In this document: one piece after another, positions 50,140 to 60,511 of the stretch
Position numbering within the stretch: the stretch's first letter is position 1
Layout of the letters: every line of letters begins with the position of its first letter
Assembly (NCBI GenBank): GCA_002239085.1
Contig: MPNP01000002.1
Coordinates: 41,379-105,378 of the forward strand
Length of the DNA: 64,000 bases
Direction of reading: 5' to 3'
Source: Rhodobacteraceae bacterium bin131
Lineage (GTDB): Bacteria; Pseudomonadota; Alphaproteobacteria; Rhodobacterales; Rhodobacteraceae
Notes under the pieces: generated by a model
What the model was told of the DNA's origin: nothing
Databases searched by the model: none
The model's input: the letters and a program-made list of their open reading frames with translations, nothing else
Position numbers and translations under genes: made by a program

Positions 50140-51516
50140 ATGTCTGTTGTCCTGCTGTTTCTGCTTGTTATTGGATTATTAATCATCGGTGTTCCAATTG
50201 CAATTTCGATTGGCTTGTCTTCAATATTGTATTTGTTGGTGTTATCCGACACCTCAATGGCTTCTATCGCCCAATCAATTTATCAAGCGATGGCTTCACA
50301 TTATACTTTGCTAGCAATTCCCTTTTTTATCTTAGCGTCTACGTTTATGACCACCGGCGGAACTGCTCGCAGAATTATCCGCTTTTCGATCGCTATTGTC
50401 GGGCACTTTCCAGGTGGACTCGCCATAGCAGGTGTTTTTGCCTGTATGTTATTTGCTGCTTTGTCCGGATCTTCACCAGCCACTGTTGTTGCTATTGGAT
50501 CAATTGTGATTGCTGGGATGCGCGAGGTAGGGTATTCAAAAGAGTTTTCGGCAGGAATCATATGCAACGCTGGTACACTTGGAATACTCATTCCCCCATC
50601 AATTGTAATGGTCGTGTATTGTTCGGCAACTGACGTTTCTGTGGGTCGTATGTTCCTCGCCGGGGTAATTCCAGGATTAATCGCTGGGGGCATGCTCATG
50701 ATATCCATTTATATATTGGCCATTTATAAGAATCTCCCTCGCGGACAATGGTTGGGGTGGAAGGAGGTATTCGTTTCGGCTCGAGATGCCGGCTGGGGAT
50801 TAATTTTGATTGTGATTATTCTTGGCGGAATTTACGGAGGCGTATTCACACCCACGGAAGCTGCTGCTGTTGCTGCAGTTTATGCATTCTTTATTGCCAA
50901 CTTTATTTATCGCGATATTGGTCCACTCGTACAACCTCGTGATGGGTCAAGCCTTGCTCTCTCAACACAACTCAAATCAGTTTTCACAGTATTTTTTCAC
51001 CATGACAACATTGACACACTCTATCAAGCCGGGAAACTGACTGTAACTTTGCTTTTTATTATTGCCAACGCACTGATTCTCAAGCACGTGCTTACGGAAC
51101 AGCAAGTTCCTCAACAAATTGCTGAAGCAATTTTAGACAGTGGCTTTGGTCCAGTGGTTTTTTTAATCCTCGTTAACCTGATCTTATTGATTGGTGGACA
51201 ATTTATGGAGCCATCGGGACTTATAGTTATTGTGGCTCCGTTAGTCTTCCCCATTGCCATTGAACTTGGAATTAATCCACTTCATTTGGGAATTATTATG
51301 GTCGTTAATATGGAGATCGGTATGGTAACTCCGCCAGTGGGACTAAACCTTTTTGTAACTTCTGGAGTCGCCAACATGTCAGTTTTTGACGTGATTAGAG
51401 CCGCATTTCCGTTTCTTGGAATTCTCTTTATTTTCCTGATCATTGTCACCTACGTTCCAAGCATATCAACTTTTTTACCAACCCTTCTTATGGGCGAAGA
51501 GATTGTGACTCGCTAA
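50140..51516 (+). CDS. dctM: TRAP transporter large permease (DctM)
   Basis: LAIPFFILASTFMTTGG, AALSGSSPATVVAIGSI, NMEIGMVTPPVGLNLFV. Confidence 0.96.
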   Translation: MSVVLLFLLVIGLLIIGVPIAISIGLSSILYLLVLSDTSMASIAQSIYQAMASHYTLLAIPFFILASTFMTTGGTARRIIRFSIAIVGHFPGGLAIAGVFACMLFAALSGSSPATVVAIGSIVIAGMREVGYSKEFSAGIICNAGTLGILIPPSIVMVVYCSATDVSVGRMFLAGVIPGLIAGGMLMISIYILAIYKNLPRGQWLGWKEVFVSARDAGWGLILIVIILGGIYGGVFTPTEAAAVAAVYAFFIANFIYRDIGPLVQPRDGSSLALSTQLKSVFTVFFHHDNIDTLYQAGKLTVTLLFIIANALILKHVLTEQQVPQQIAEAILDSGFGPVVFLILVNLILLIGGQFMEPSGLIVIVAPLVFPIAIELGINPLHLGIIMVVNMEIGMVTPPVGLNLFVTSGVANMSVFDVIRAAFPFLGILFIFLIIVTYVPSISTFLPTLLMGEEIVTR

Positions 51517-51630
51517 AGTTAAAATTGCGTGGTTGGTCTGACCAGTAGTAGTGACTTAATATTTGATGGACATACCGCTTTTTTTTGAAGAATAAGCATT
51601 GAAGCACTCTCGTTAGCCAAAGAAATTGTA

Positions 51631-52560
51631 TCATTCAAAATCGTGAGATGTGAGTGAAGCAATGATACGACCTGTGGCCTCTTGCGGATTATCGAAATTA
51701 TAAGAGTTCCACTCAATAAATTTATTCCGAAACCAAGTTCTTTGGCGTTTAGCATATTGTCGGGTCGCAATTATAACTCGTTCCTTAGCCTGATTTAAGG
51801 TGCTCATGCCCTCAATGAATTGCGTAAATTCAATGGCTCCAATGGCTTTTGAGGCGGGTCGATTTGACTGGATCATTGAATGATTTCTCCGACATTCCTC
51901 AACCACTCCCAAGGCAATTATCTTATCGAGTCTTGCTTTTATACGAGCCTCAGTCACCGGTTTGCTGACATTGAGCAATATGGTCTTAAATTGAGCTACG
52001 TTGACCAAAGGAGAAGTTCGCTTCTTTTGCCATTCCGACAATCCTTTACCAGTTGACTTATAGACCTCCCAAGCTCTTTGAATTCGACGGGGGTTCTTGC
52101 GGTCCAGCAAGGCATACGTATCAGGGTCTTTCTCACGCAATTCATCAAGCATGATATCTTGTTTTCCAGTCACATAAAAGTGAAGGCTATGTTGGCGAAT
52201 TTCGGGTGAGATGGCTGGAATTTTAGACAGTCCCATGGTTAATGCGGTGAAATAAAGTCCAGTTCCTCCTACAATCAGCAATGGTTTTTGCGGGTACTTT
52301 TCTATCACTGACTTAACATCGTTAAGCCAATCACCGACCGAGTAATCTAATTGACATGAAATATGTCCATAAAGCAAATGGGGAATTCTGGCATGATCTC
52401 CAGGGGTAGGGCGCGAGGTTAATAATTCCCAACAGGAATACACTTGTAGGGCATCAGCATTAACAATGATTCCATCAAATAAAGTGGCCAACTCTAACGC
52501 AAGATAAGACTTACCAGAGCCAGTTGGACCGGAAATAAGTATGCATTGATCACCGCTCAA
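51631..52560 (-). CDS. miaA: tRNA dimethylallyltransferase
   Basis: LISGPTGSGKSYLALELA, NADALQVY, GGTGLYFTAL. Confidence 0.95.
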   Translation of the reverse strand: MSGDQCILISGPTGSGKSYLALELATLFDGIIVNADALQVYSCWELLTSRPTPGDHARIPHLLYGHISCQLDYSVGDWLNDVKSVIEKYPQKPLLIVGGTGLYFTALTMGLSKIPAISPEIRQHSLHFYVTGKQDIMLDELREKDPDTYALLDRKNPRRIQRAWEVYKSTGKGLSEWQKKRTSPLVNVAQFKTILLNVSKPVTEARIKARLDKIIALGVVEECRRNHSMIQSNRPASKAIGAIEFTQFIEGMSTLNQAKERVIIATRQYAKRQRTWFRNKFIEWNSYNFDNPQEATGRIIASLTSHDFE

Positions 52561-52689
52561 TTGTTCAATTTAATCCTCCATATAAGATATACATCCGCAA
52601 TAAGTTGATATTGAGGCAATTTAGATTTAGATTAAGAAGAGTTGTCGTTAACTTAATCCAACGCATCGTTTTTAATCAAGGAGTATTAT

Positions 52690-53403
52690 TTGCCCCAAAC
52701 ACTATACAAAAGAGTTCTTTTAAAACTTTCTGGTGAAGCTTTAATGGGACCACTCCAATTTGGTATTCACTACGAAACACTTACACGTATAGCAAATGAA
52801 ATTAAAGCCGTGCATAATCTCGGTGTTGAAACATGCCTTGTCTTGGGCGGTGGAAATTTCTTTCGTGGCAATATTGTTTCGCAGCAAGGCATACCGCGAA
52901 CGACTGCCGACCACATGGGGATGCTCGGAACGGTCATGAATGCCTTGGCAATGCAGGCAAAACTTGAATCAGTCGGTGTTGATACACGAGTTTTGTCAGC
53001 GATTAGATTAGATGAAATGTGTGAACCTTATATTATGCGAAGGGCCTTGCGGCACTTAGATAAGAAACGTGTGTGTATTTTTACTGCGGGTACAGGAAAT
53101 TGCTATGTGACAACTGATACTGCGGCAGCCTTACGAGCAAGTGAGCTTGAATGTGAGATCGTATTCAAAGGAACCAAAGTTGATGGTGTTTACGATAAAA
53201 ATCCAGAAGATGATCTATCGGCGCAAAAGTATGATACGATATCATTTGATGAAGTGATTAAAAAAGACCTAAAGATTATGGACACTTCAGCCCTTGCTAT
53301 GGCAAGAGACAAAAACATACCCATCGTTGTATTTTCAGTTTTCAAGGAAGGTGCCATGGAAAAAATTCTTCTTGGGGATGGCGATTGTACAATTATCAAT
53401 TGA
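52690..53403 (+). CDS. pyrH: UMP kinase
   Basis: RVLLKLSGEALMG, LVLGGGNFFRG; TTG start. Confidence 0.97.
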   Translation: MPQTLYKRVLLKLSGEALMGPLQFGIHYETLTRIANEIKAVHNLGVETCLVLGGGNFFRGNIVSQQGIPRTTADHMGMLGTVMNALAMQAKLESVGVDTRVLSAIRLDEMCEPYIMRRALRHLDKKRVCIFTAGTGNCYVTTDTAAALRASELECEIVFKGTKVDGVYDKNPEDDLSAQKYDTISFDEVIKKDLKIMDTSALAMARDKNIPIVVFSVFKEGAMEKILLGDGDCTIIN

Positions 53404-53440
53404 TTTGAATAGCTGAGAAGCAGTAGAAGAAGGAGTATCG

Positions 53441-54001
53441 ATGGAGGATTTTGAACTAGATATCAACGAATATGAAAGGCGCATGAATGGTGCAATTAGT
53501 TCACTTCGGCAAGAGTTTGCTGGGTTACGAACAGGGCGTGCCTCAGCCTCAATGGTCGATTCGATCACGGTGGAGGCATATGGAAGCCAAATGCCGCTTA
53601 ATCAATGTGGGTCAGTCAATGTTCCTGAACCCCGCATGTTAACAATCACAGTCTGGGACAAAACAATTTTGAATGATGTCGTTAGAGCTATTCAAGACTC
53701 TGGATTAGGCATTAATCCTGTTGTAGAGGGGACCGTACTTCGGTTACCTATTCCCGAACTCAACGAGGAACGTCGGACGGAACTGTCCAAAGTTGCCGCA
53801 ACGTACGCTGAGAATACCCGTGTAGCCCTGCGTAACATACGCCGTGATGGTATGGATGAGTTGAAGAAAGCTAAAAACGATGGGTTGAGTGAAGATGAAT
53901 TCAAACTTTGGTCGGATGAGATTCAGGAACTGACCGATAAGTTTGTTAACAATGTTGACTCTGTCTTGGAGCGAAAAAAATCCGAAATAATGGCCGTCTG
54001 A
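53441..54001 (+). CDS. frr: Ribosome recycling factor
   Basis: [42 protein letters not shown]. Confidence 0.97.
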   Translation: MEDFELDINEYERRMNGAISSLRQEFAGLRTGRASASMVDSITVEAYGSQMPLNQCGSVNVPEPRMLTITVWDKTILNDVVRAIQDSGLGINPVVEGTVLRLPIPELNEERRTELSKVAATYAENTRVALRNIRRDGMDELKKAKNDGLSEDEFKLWSDEIQELTDKFVNNVDSVLERKKSEIMAV

Positions 54002-54014
54002 GAATGAATGATTC

Positions 54015-54761
54015 ATGAAAACTAACGTTGCTTTATCACCATCGGTAACCAAAAATATGCCCACACATGTAGGTTTGGTCATGGATGGCAATGGGCGTTG
54101 GGCCAAGCAACGTGGATTATCACGGATTGAGGGACACCAGCGTGGTGCAGAACGTTTACGAGATATTGTCAAGATCTGTCCTGAACTTGGAGTGCAATTT
54201 CTTACGGCATTTGCTTTTTCGACAGAGAATTGGAAACGAGGTGACGAAGAAGTTAATGGGCTCGTTGATTTATTCCGCAAATATATTGGCTCTGAATCGA
54301 GAGAACTCGTTGAGAAGGGAATTAAAATTAAATTTATTGGCAACCGCACAGCATTTGATCAGTCACTCGTTGATCAAATGTGTCAGCTTGAGTTGGCGTC
54401 CCATAGCAACGATAAACTTGTTCTTACAATTGCCATCAATTATGGTGGCAGAGACGAAATAGTAAAAATGGCTCAAGCGGTTGCCACCCAAGCTTTGGCA
54501 GGTCATTTAAACGTAGAGCAAATTGATGAATCGGTCCTGAATAAGCATTCATTTACCCATTACATGCCTGACCCCGAACTGATTATTCGCACTTCAGGAG
54601 AAACGAGAATTTCAAATTTTTTATTGTGGCAAGTAGCCTATTCAGAAATCGTATTTGATGATGTTTTATGGCCCGAGTTTACGCCTGAGCGATTCAAGGA
54701 ACACGTGGTTAATTTTGAGCACAAGATTAGACGGTTTGGTTCAATTACAATGAAAGTATGA
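54015..54761 (+). CDS. uppS: Undecaprenyl diphosphate synthase
   Basis: HVGLVMDGNGRWAKQRGL, ELIIRTSGETRISNFLLWQ. Confidence 0.97.
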   Translation: MKTNVALSPSVTKNMPTHVGLVMDGNGRWAKQRGLSRIEGHQRGAERLRDIVKICPELGVQFLTAFAFSTENWKRGDEEVNGLVDLFRKYIGSESRELVEKGIKIKFIGNRTAFDQSLVDQMCQLELASHSNDKLVLTIAINYGGRDEIVKMAQAVATQALAGHLNVEQIDESVLNKHSFTHYMPDPELIIRTSGETRISNFLLWQVAYSEIVFDDVLWPEFTPERFKEHVVNFEHKIRRFGSITMKV

Positions 54762-55564
54762 TCGCAAAGTTCCAAGATCTCACTCCTCGATTAGCCTCAT
54801 CTTTGTTTCTTGTTGGTATCGGGAGCTTTGCTTTATGGGCAGGGCAAATAAGTTTTGTTATCTTTATCGGCTTTGTTGTTGGTTTGATGTATTACGAGTT
54901 AAGTACTTTTCCGACAACATATCAGAGACCAAATAAGCAAAAGTACACTCATCCCATTGTTGGTGCTCTCGGCTTTTTTCTTGTACTAGGAAGTTGTCTT
55001 CAACTATTGAGTGACCCACAGCAAAGCTTTTTTTACCTTTTACTCGCATTCATTGTATCTATCAGTCTATTGATAGTCGGCGTTAGATCATTGAGTTCAG
55101 CTTGTCTATTTTTGGCAATGATATATTCAAGCCTAGGTTTGGCCCTGCTTTATCAAGTCAATGTTTCATGGGTCATCGTCGTCATTATTGCCGTCATTGG
55201 AACCGATGTCGGAGGTTATTTTGCCGGAAAGCTCATAGGCGGCCCTAAATTCATTCCTAAGATTAGTCCGAATAAAACTTGGGCAGGAGTTATAGGTGGT
55301 TGGTTATTGGCCATTATTTTAGGCATTATATTGGCAATGTACTTCACAAATCTAAATGTGGCATTGACAAAACTAGCCGGAATACTTTTCTTTGTTTCTG
55401 TCGCGTCACAGATCGGCGATTTGAGTTTTAGTTGGCTCAAACGTCAAGCCGGGCTCAGCAATAGTTCTAATCTTCTTCCGGGACATGGTGGATTTATGGA
55501 TAGGTTTGATGGCCTGACCGGTGCTGGTTTATTTGTCCTTATTTTGCAGTATTGGGAATTTTGA
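54758..55564 (+). CDS. cdsA: Phosphatidate cytidylyltransferase
   Basis: SPNKTWAGVIGG, LLPGHGGFMDRFDGLTGA. Confidence 0.95.
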   Translation: MIAKFQDLTPRLASSLFLVGIGSFALWAGQISFVIFIGFVVGLMYYELSTFPTTYQRPNKQKYTHPIVGALGFFLVLGSCLQLLSDPQQSFFYLLLAFIVSISLLIVGVRSLSSACLFLAMIYSSLGLALLYQVNVSWVIVVIIAVIGTDVGGYFAGKLIGGPKFIPKISPNKTWAGVIGGWLLAIILGIILAMYFTNLNVALTKLAGILFFVSVASQIGDLSFSWLKRQAGLSNSSNLLPGHGGFMDRFDGLTGAGLFVLILQYWEF

Positions 55565-55589
55565 GAGCCATACAGTTAGATTGTTGCAT

Positions 55590-56930
55590 ATGGAATATTT
55601 TATCAGCCTATTTAATTCTCTGCAAACTCTCATTGCATTCTTTTTTGCGATAGGGATTGTTATATTTGTTCATGAATTTGGGCATTACTTAGCAGCGCGG
55701 TTATGCGGTTTGCATGTCGAGGCGTTTTCGGTCGGATTTGGACCATCAATACTGAATTTTATTGATAAACGTGGAACGAAGTGGCGATTCTCACTCATTT
55801 TACTTGGCGGTTATGTATTGATACCAGGGGTCGGGGATGAACACATCAATTCCTCAAAAACCGATCGTCATGCAGACGAAGCCCTAGATGAAACAGCTCC
55901 TCATGGTACAAGTCCAAATGATGTGTCGATCACCAGTAAAATTATTGCTGTTGCAGGCGGTCCATTAGCTAATTTTATCTTGGCTATAGTTCTTTTTACA
56001 GGGATGATCACACATCAAGGTTTTATCAAAGAACCAATCACCATTCAGTCGGTTAAACCACTTCCAGAATCATTTCAAAATGAACTCTTACCTAATGACG
56101 AGATTCAAGCGATTAATGGCGTTTCAATTGCATCATTAAGCGACCTTTATCAGTATGGAATTGCTGCGGATGTCAACACTTTACAAATCTACACGGTGAG
56201 AAGAGACAACCAAGTTTATGATGTTCTAGGTCCATATCCTTTCCCCCCGTTAATTGATAACATAAACCTACGCTCGCCAGCTGATATAGCCGGATTAAAG
56301 TCAGGTGATGTCATTCTGTCGGTCAATGGAGAATCAATTCAAAAGGCAACCGATTTAGGTCCCATCATTGCGGAATCAAATGGAAATACCATGCCTTTTG
56401 TTATTTGGCGTAATGGCGAAATACTTAATGTATCGTTGGCAGCGAAATTACAGGATATTCCTAATGCGAACGGCGAATTTGAGAAGCGAATGATTATTGG
56501 AGTGTCAATGGGGTTATCGCTTGAACTCGCCACGTATTTACCAGGGCCAATTGACGCAATTGGGATTGGACTTTCGCAAACATACTCAATTATTATGGGG
56601 AGTATTCAGGGTTTAACCAAAGTTGTTACCGCCGAAATCAGCTCGTGCAATCTCCAAGGACCTATTGGCATCGCCCAAATGACCGGCTCAGCGGCTCAGC
56701 AGGGTTGGGACTCATTTATTTTTCTTATTGCTGTTTTGTCCGCAGCAATTGGATTTATTAATCTTTTACCCATACCTATTTTAGATGGAGGACATTTGGT
56801 CTTTTATGGTTACACCAAGTTGACTGGTCAAGAAATAAATCAGACCATCAAGAAGAGTGCATTAATCATTGGGATAGCAATTATCAGTAGTATTTTTGTA
56901 TTTACAATTTATAATGATTTGACCTGCTAA
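55590..56930 (+). CDS. rseP: Site-2 protease RseP; start reassigned to ATG 55590
   Basis: VHEFGHYLAARLCG, PDZ region, NLLPIPILDGGHL. Confidence 0.95.
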   Translation: MEYFISLFNSLQTLIAFFFAIGIVIFVHEFGHYLAARLCGLHVEAFSVGFGPSILNFIDKRGTKWRFSLILLGGYVLIPGVGDEHINSSKTDRHADEALDETAPHGTSPNDVSITSKIIAVAGGPLANFILAIVLFTGMITHQGFIKEPITIQSVKPLPESFQNELLPNDEIQAINGVSIASLSDLYQYGIAADVNTLQIYTVRRDNQVYDVLGPYPFPPLIDNINLRSPADIAGLKSGDVILSVNGESIQKATDLGPIIAESNGNTMPFVIWRNGEILNVSLAAKLQDIPNANGEFEKRMIIGVSMGLSLELATYLPGPIDAIGIGLSQTYSIIMGSIQGLTKVVTAEISSCNLQGPIGIAQMTGSAAQQGWDSFIFLIAVLSAAIGFINLLPIPILDGGHLVFYGYTKLTGQEINQTIKKSALIIGIAIISSIFVFTIYNDLTC

Positions 56931-57059
56931 GAGTGAACAAAATTAGATTAATCTTGCATAGATTTTGTACCATAACAAGGTTTGTTATATAATTTTTTTG
57001 ATGAATCGGGGAACTAAACATAATGAGTTCGTTGATGATAATTATAGTGGAGATGTAGA

Positions 57060-59390
57060 TTGGCTAAATTCATTTGGTTAAAGAAAGCCTTTTTTAGCGT
57101 ATTAACTTTTCTGTTTTTCTCAGCATCCCTTTATGCTCAAACCTTTCAATATGATCGGATTGAAGTCATAGGGAACCTTCTGATTGACACTGAAAGCGTT
57201 ATCGAAATTGCAAATTTGCCGAGTTCAGGCTCGGTTAGTGCAAGTGCGATTAATCAAGCCTTTCGTGCTTTGTCCGACCGCGGTGTTTTTGAAGAAATTT
57301 CGATTGTTCCTCGTGATAGTGCTCTTGAAATCACCGTGCGGGAATACCCAACAATTAATCAAATTGCTTTTGAAGGAAATAAACGAATCAATGATGAAGA
57401 GCTCGCCACCTTGATTTTATCAAAACCTCGTCAAGTTTACTTACCCTCAAGAGCCAAAGAGGACGCGGGAACTATCTCTCTGGTCTATTATGCACGCGGT
57501 CGGTTTGCTACAGACGTTACGCCATTTATTATCCGTCGTTCAAACAATCGTGTTGATTTGGTGTTTGAAATTGTTGAAGGCTCAGTCGTTGAAATTGAAC
57601 GATTGAGTTTTATCGGCAATTCAGCATTTACTGACCGACGCTTGCGACGAGTACTCAGTTCCAAGCAAGCCTCGACTTTGCGTACTATTGTAAAAAATGA
57701 TACCTACTTTGCCGAGCGTCTTGAACTGGATAAGTCTCTATTGAATGATTTTTATCTAGCCAATGGGTATGTTGATTTTGAGATAGAATCTGTCTCCACA
57801 GAACTGACCCGTGAGAGAGATGCGTTCCTAATTACATTTAAAATCAGTGAAGGTCAGCAATTTAACTATGGCAATATTACCGCGTCAAGTGCATTTGAGG
57901 AAATTGACCCCACACTTTTCTTAGAACAATCCAAACTTAGCGAAGGGCAAATATTTTCGCCACTAACTCTCAGCGATTCGGTTGAACGATTACAGTTTTA
58001 TGCTTCTGAGCAGGGATTGAATTTCATCCGGGTGACACCCGAGACCAAGAAAAATCAAGACAATAGTATTGATGTTAACTTCAAGATTGAACGAGGTGAG
58101 AGGATTATTGTCGACCGCATTGATATAGAAGGTAATGTAACAACATTGGACCGTGTTATTCGCCGAGAGTTCAGAATTGTAGAGGGAGATCCCTTACAAC
58201 CTGCTGAAATCTCTCGAGCAGCAGCGCGGATACGAGCATTAGGGTTATTTTCTGACGTTCAAGTGGAAGCACGTGAAGTTTCTTCCACACAAGTTGCTTA
58301 TACTGTCAATGTTGACGAAGCTCTGACCGGGAGTCTTGCATTTGGTCTTGGTTATTCACCAGAGACAAAATTGTCAGGTAATGTCAGTTTAACTGAACGT
58401 AATTTTCTTGGTCGCGGACAAACCCTAGGATTATCCTTTGAATTAGGGTCAGGTAGTCAAGACACCAATGTTTCGTTTTACGAACCCAGACTTTTTGATC
58501 AGAATATCAGCTATGAAGGAATCTTTGGCTGGAGCAGTAGTGCTACTGATTCGGATGTTGTTAATGTGGATGAGTTTACTCTCTATAATGCTCTAGGTTT
58601 CCCTTTAGAACGCTACAGTAGACTGACTCTCAATGTTGGGTTTTCAAGACTTTCACCCTCTACTTACAGTGGAATTTCAAAAATCCTCTTAGAGGACTTG
58701 GGTAAGGATGCCATTAAGATCAACCGCCGTATCAGTTTTGGATATGCGTATTCATTCAACCGTATTGGAGCCGGTTACGATAGAGGTAGTGGATTTTCTG
58801 GTCGGTTTAGTCAGATTATATATTTTGGTAACAATTCACACAATACATTGCGAACCAGAGGAGAACTGAACGCGCGATATACTCCCCTCGGGTCGGAAGT
58901 GGTTTATATGGCAACACTTGAAGGGGGTATCGTTCGAAGTAGGAGTCCGGCAACACGGTTATCTGACCGCTTCCAGTCGAATACAAGTATCTTGCGAGGT
59001 TTTGCTCCAGGAGGGATCGGTCCACGATCTATTAATAATGAATCTTTAGGAGGTAATTACTTTGCAGCAATGCGGCTAGAGAGTCAGTTTCCACTTGGTT
59101 TTGGGGGTGATGCTGGAATAAAAGGGGGAGTTTTTCTTGATACCGGGTCGGTTTGGGGGTTAGACCAAAAAGTTGATTTTAAGAGAGAAAATACCTTATG
59201 TCTTGATCTCATTAAAGATGGTGACAGCTGCCTTGTTGATGACTCATTTAAGTTACGCTCAAGTATTGGCGCTTCTCTCTTCTTTAATAGCCCGTTTGGT
59301 CCTTTAAGGTTAAACCTATCTCGCCCACTTTTAATATATAAAGGGGATCAAAAACTAAACTTTGAGTTCACTCTTTCCTCTTCATTTTAA
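57060..59390 (+). CDS. bamA: Outer membrane assembly factor BamA, TTG start
   Basis: Multiple POTRA domains and surface-antigen barrel (FLRGFAPGGIGPR-like ILRGFAPGGIGPRS). Confidence 0.96.
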   Translation: MAKFIWLKKAFFSVLTFLFFSASLYAQTFQYDRIEVIGNLLIDTESVIEIANLPSSGSVSASAINQAFRALSDRGVFEEISIVPRDSALEITVREYPTINQIAFEGNKRINDEELATLILSKPRQVYLPSRAKEDAGTISLVYYARGRFATDVTPFIIRRSNNRVDLVFEIVEGSVVEIERLSFIGNSAFTDRRLRRVLSSKQASTLRTIVKNDTYFAERLELDKSLLNDFYLANGYVDFEIESVSTELTRERDAFLITFKISEGQQFNYGNITASSAFEEIDPTLFLEQSKLSEGQIFSPLTLSDSVERLQFYASEQGLNFIRVTPETKKNQDNSIDVNFKIERGERIIVDRIDIEGNVTTLDRVIRREFRIVEGDPLQPAEISRAAARIRALGLFSDVQVEAREVSSTQVAYTVNVDEALTGSLAFGLGYSPETKLSGNVSLTERNFLGRGQTLGLSFELGSGSQDTNVSFYEPRLFDQNISYEGIFGWSSSATDSDVVNVDEFTLYNALGFPLERYSRLTLNVGFSRLSPSTYSGISKILLEDLGKDAIKINRRISFGYAYSFNRIGAGYDRGSGFSGRFSQIIYFGNNSHNTLRTRGELNARYTPLGSEVVYMATLEGGIVRSRSPATRLSDRFQSNTSILRGFAPGGIGPRSINNESLGGNYFAAMRLESQFPLGFGGDAGIKGGVFLDTGSVWGLDQKVDFKRENTLCLDLIKDGDSCLVDDSFKLRSSIGASLFFNSPFGPLRLNLSRPLLIYKGDQKLNFEFTLSSSF

Positions 59391-60011
59391 ATGATTCAAT
59401 TGATCCAACGTGTTTTCCTAGGATGTGTACTCGGACTTGGACTTAGTTCATTTCCAATTTATTCCCAAACGCAAAATTCGGACAGAAACTTATATCTCCC
59501 GGTTTTGCCATCAGTTGTTGTTATCAACACTGATCTGATCTATACAAACTCCAATTACGGTCAAAGAGTATCAAGACAGGCAGCTCGAGTCCTAAGCGAT
59601 CTTAAAATTGAGAATGAAGTAAAATCGGCACAACTTGCACAAGAGGAAGAACAGTTAGTGAATATGAAGCAAGAGCCGGATTTCAAAGAACTCGCAAAAA
59701 AATTTGATGATAAAGCGGCTCGTGTAAGGCTTGAGCAAGACCAAAAAGAGTTTTTAATCAACTCATGGAATGCCACTGAACAGGCAGTCTTTAATCAAAT
59801 TCTCTTCCAGTTCATGAATCAATTAACCCAAATAATGGACTTCCAATTGGTTCTCACTCACGACAGTGTTTTTTGGCATTCTGAATTATTAGATATATCC
59901 GATATTCTTGTTTCATTTATGAATGAACAAATTGGTGATGGAACTGAACTTGAAAGCTATGCCGACCCATGGGAAATAGCTGATATTGAAAAAACTTCTA
60001 TTGCACAATAA
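59391..60011 (+). CDS. OmpH/Skp-like periplasmic chaperone
   Basis: Signal peptide, charged coiled coil, position after bamA. Confidence 0.75.
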   Translation: MIQLIQRVFLGCVLGLGLSSFPIYSQTQNSDRNLYLPVLPSVVVINTDLIYTNSNYGQRVSRQAARVLSDLKIENEVKSAQLAQEEEQLVNMKQEPDFKELAKKFDDKAARVRLEQDQKEFLINSWNATEQAVFNQILFQFMNQLTQIMDFQLVLTHDSVFWHSELLDISDILVSFMNEQIGDGTELESYADPWEIADIEKTSIAQ

Positions 60012-60040
60012 TCATGATTTTTATCTAACCAAGGAACACA

Positions 60041-60511
60041 ATGAACGAAATAAATTCTGCAACCTTTGTCGATATTGACTTGCTAAAAATCAAGCGAATG
60101 ATTCCGCATCGATTTCCTCTACTCCTTATCGATAAAGTGACCCGCGTTGAGAAATGGAAAGGTGGAATTGGCCACAAATCTGTTACGAACAACGAACCTC
60201 AGTTTCAGGGACATTTTCCAGATAACCCCATCATGCCTGGAGTTTATGTTCTTGAATCAATGGCTCAGACCGCGGCAATCATTGTCAGTCATACATTAGA
60301 CATGATTGACCGCAAACTAGGGATTTACTTAGTCGCCATTGATAATGCTAAATTTCGTAAAATGGTAGCTCCAGGCGATAATTTAGAATTGCATATGAAA
60401 GTGGTTCGCCAGCGGCGCTTTGTTTGGAAATTTGAAGGTGAAGCAAAAGTTTCTGACCGGATCGTGGCTGAAGCTTCCATCACAGCCATGTGGGAATTAC
60501 TTGATGAATGA
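60041..60511 (+). CDS. fabZ: 3-hydroxyacyl-ACP dehydratase FabZ
   Basis: IPHRFPLLLIDKV, FQGHFPDNPIMPGVYVLESMAQ. Confidence 0.97.
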   Translation: MNEINSATFVDIDLLKIKRMIPHRFPLLLIDKVTRVEKWKGGIGHKSVTNNEPQFQGHFPDNPIMPGVYVLESMAQTAAIIVSHTLDMIDRKLGIYLVAIDNAKFRKMVAPGDNLELHMKVVRQRRFVWKFEGEAKVSDRIVAEASITAMWELLDE

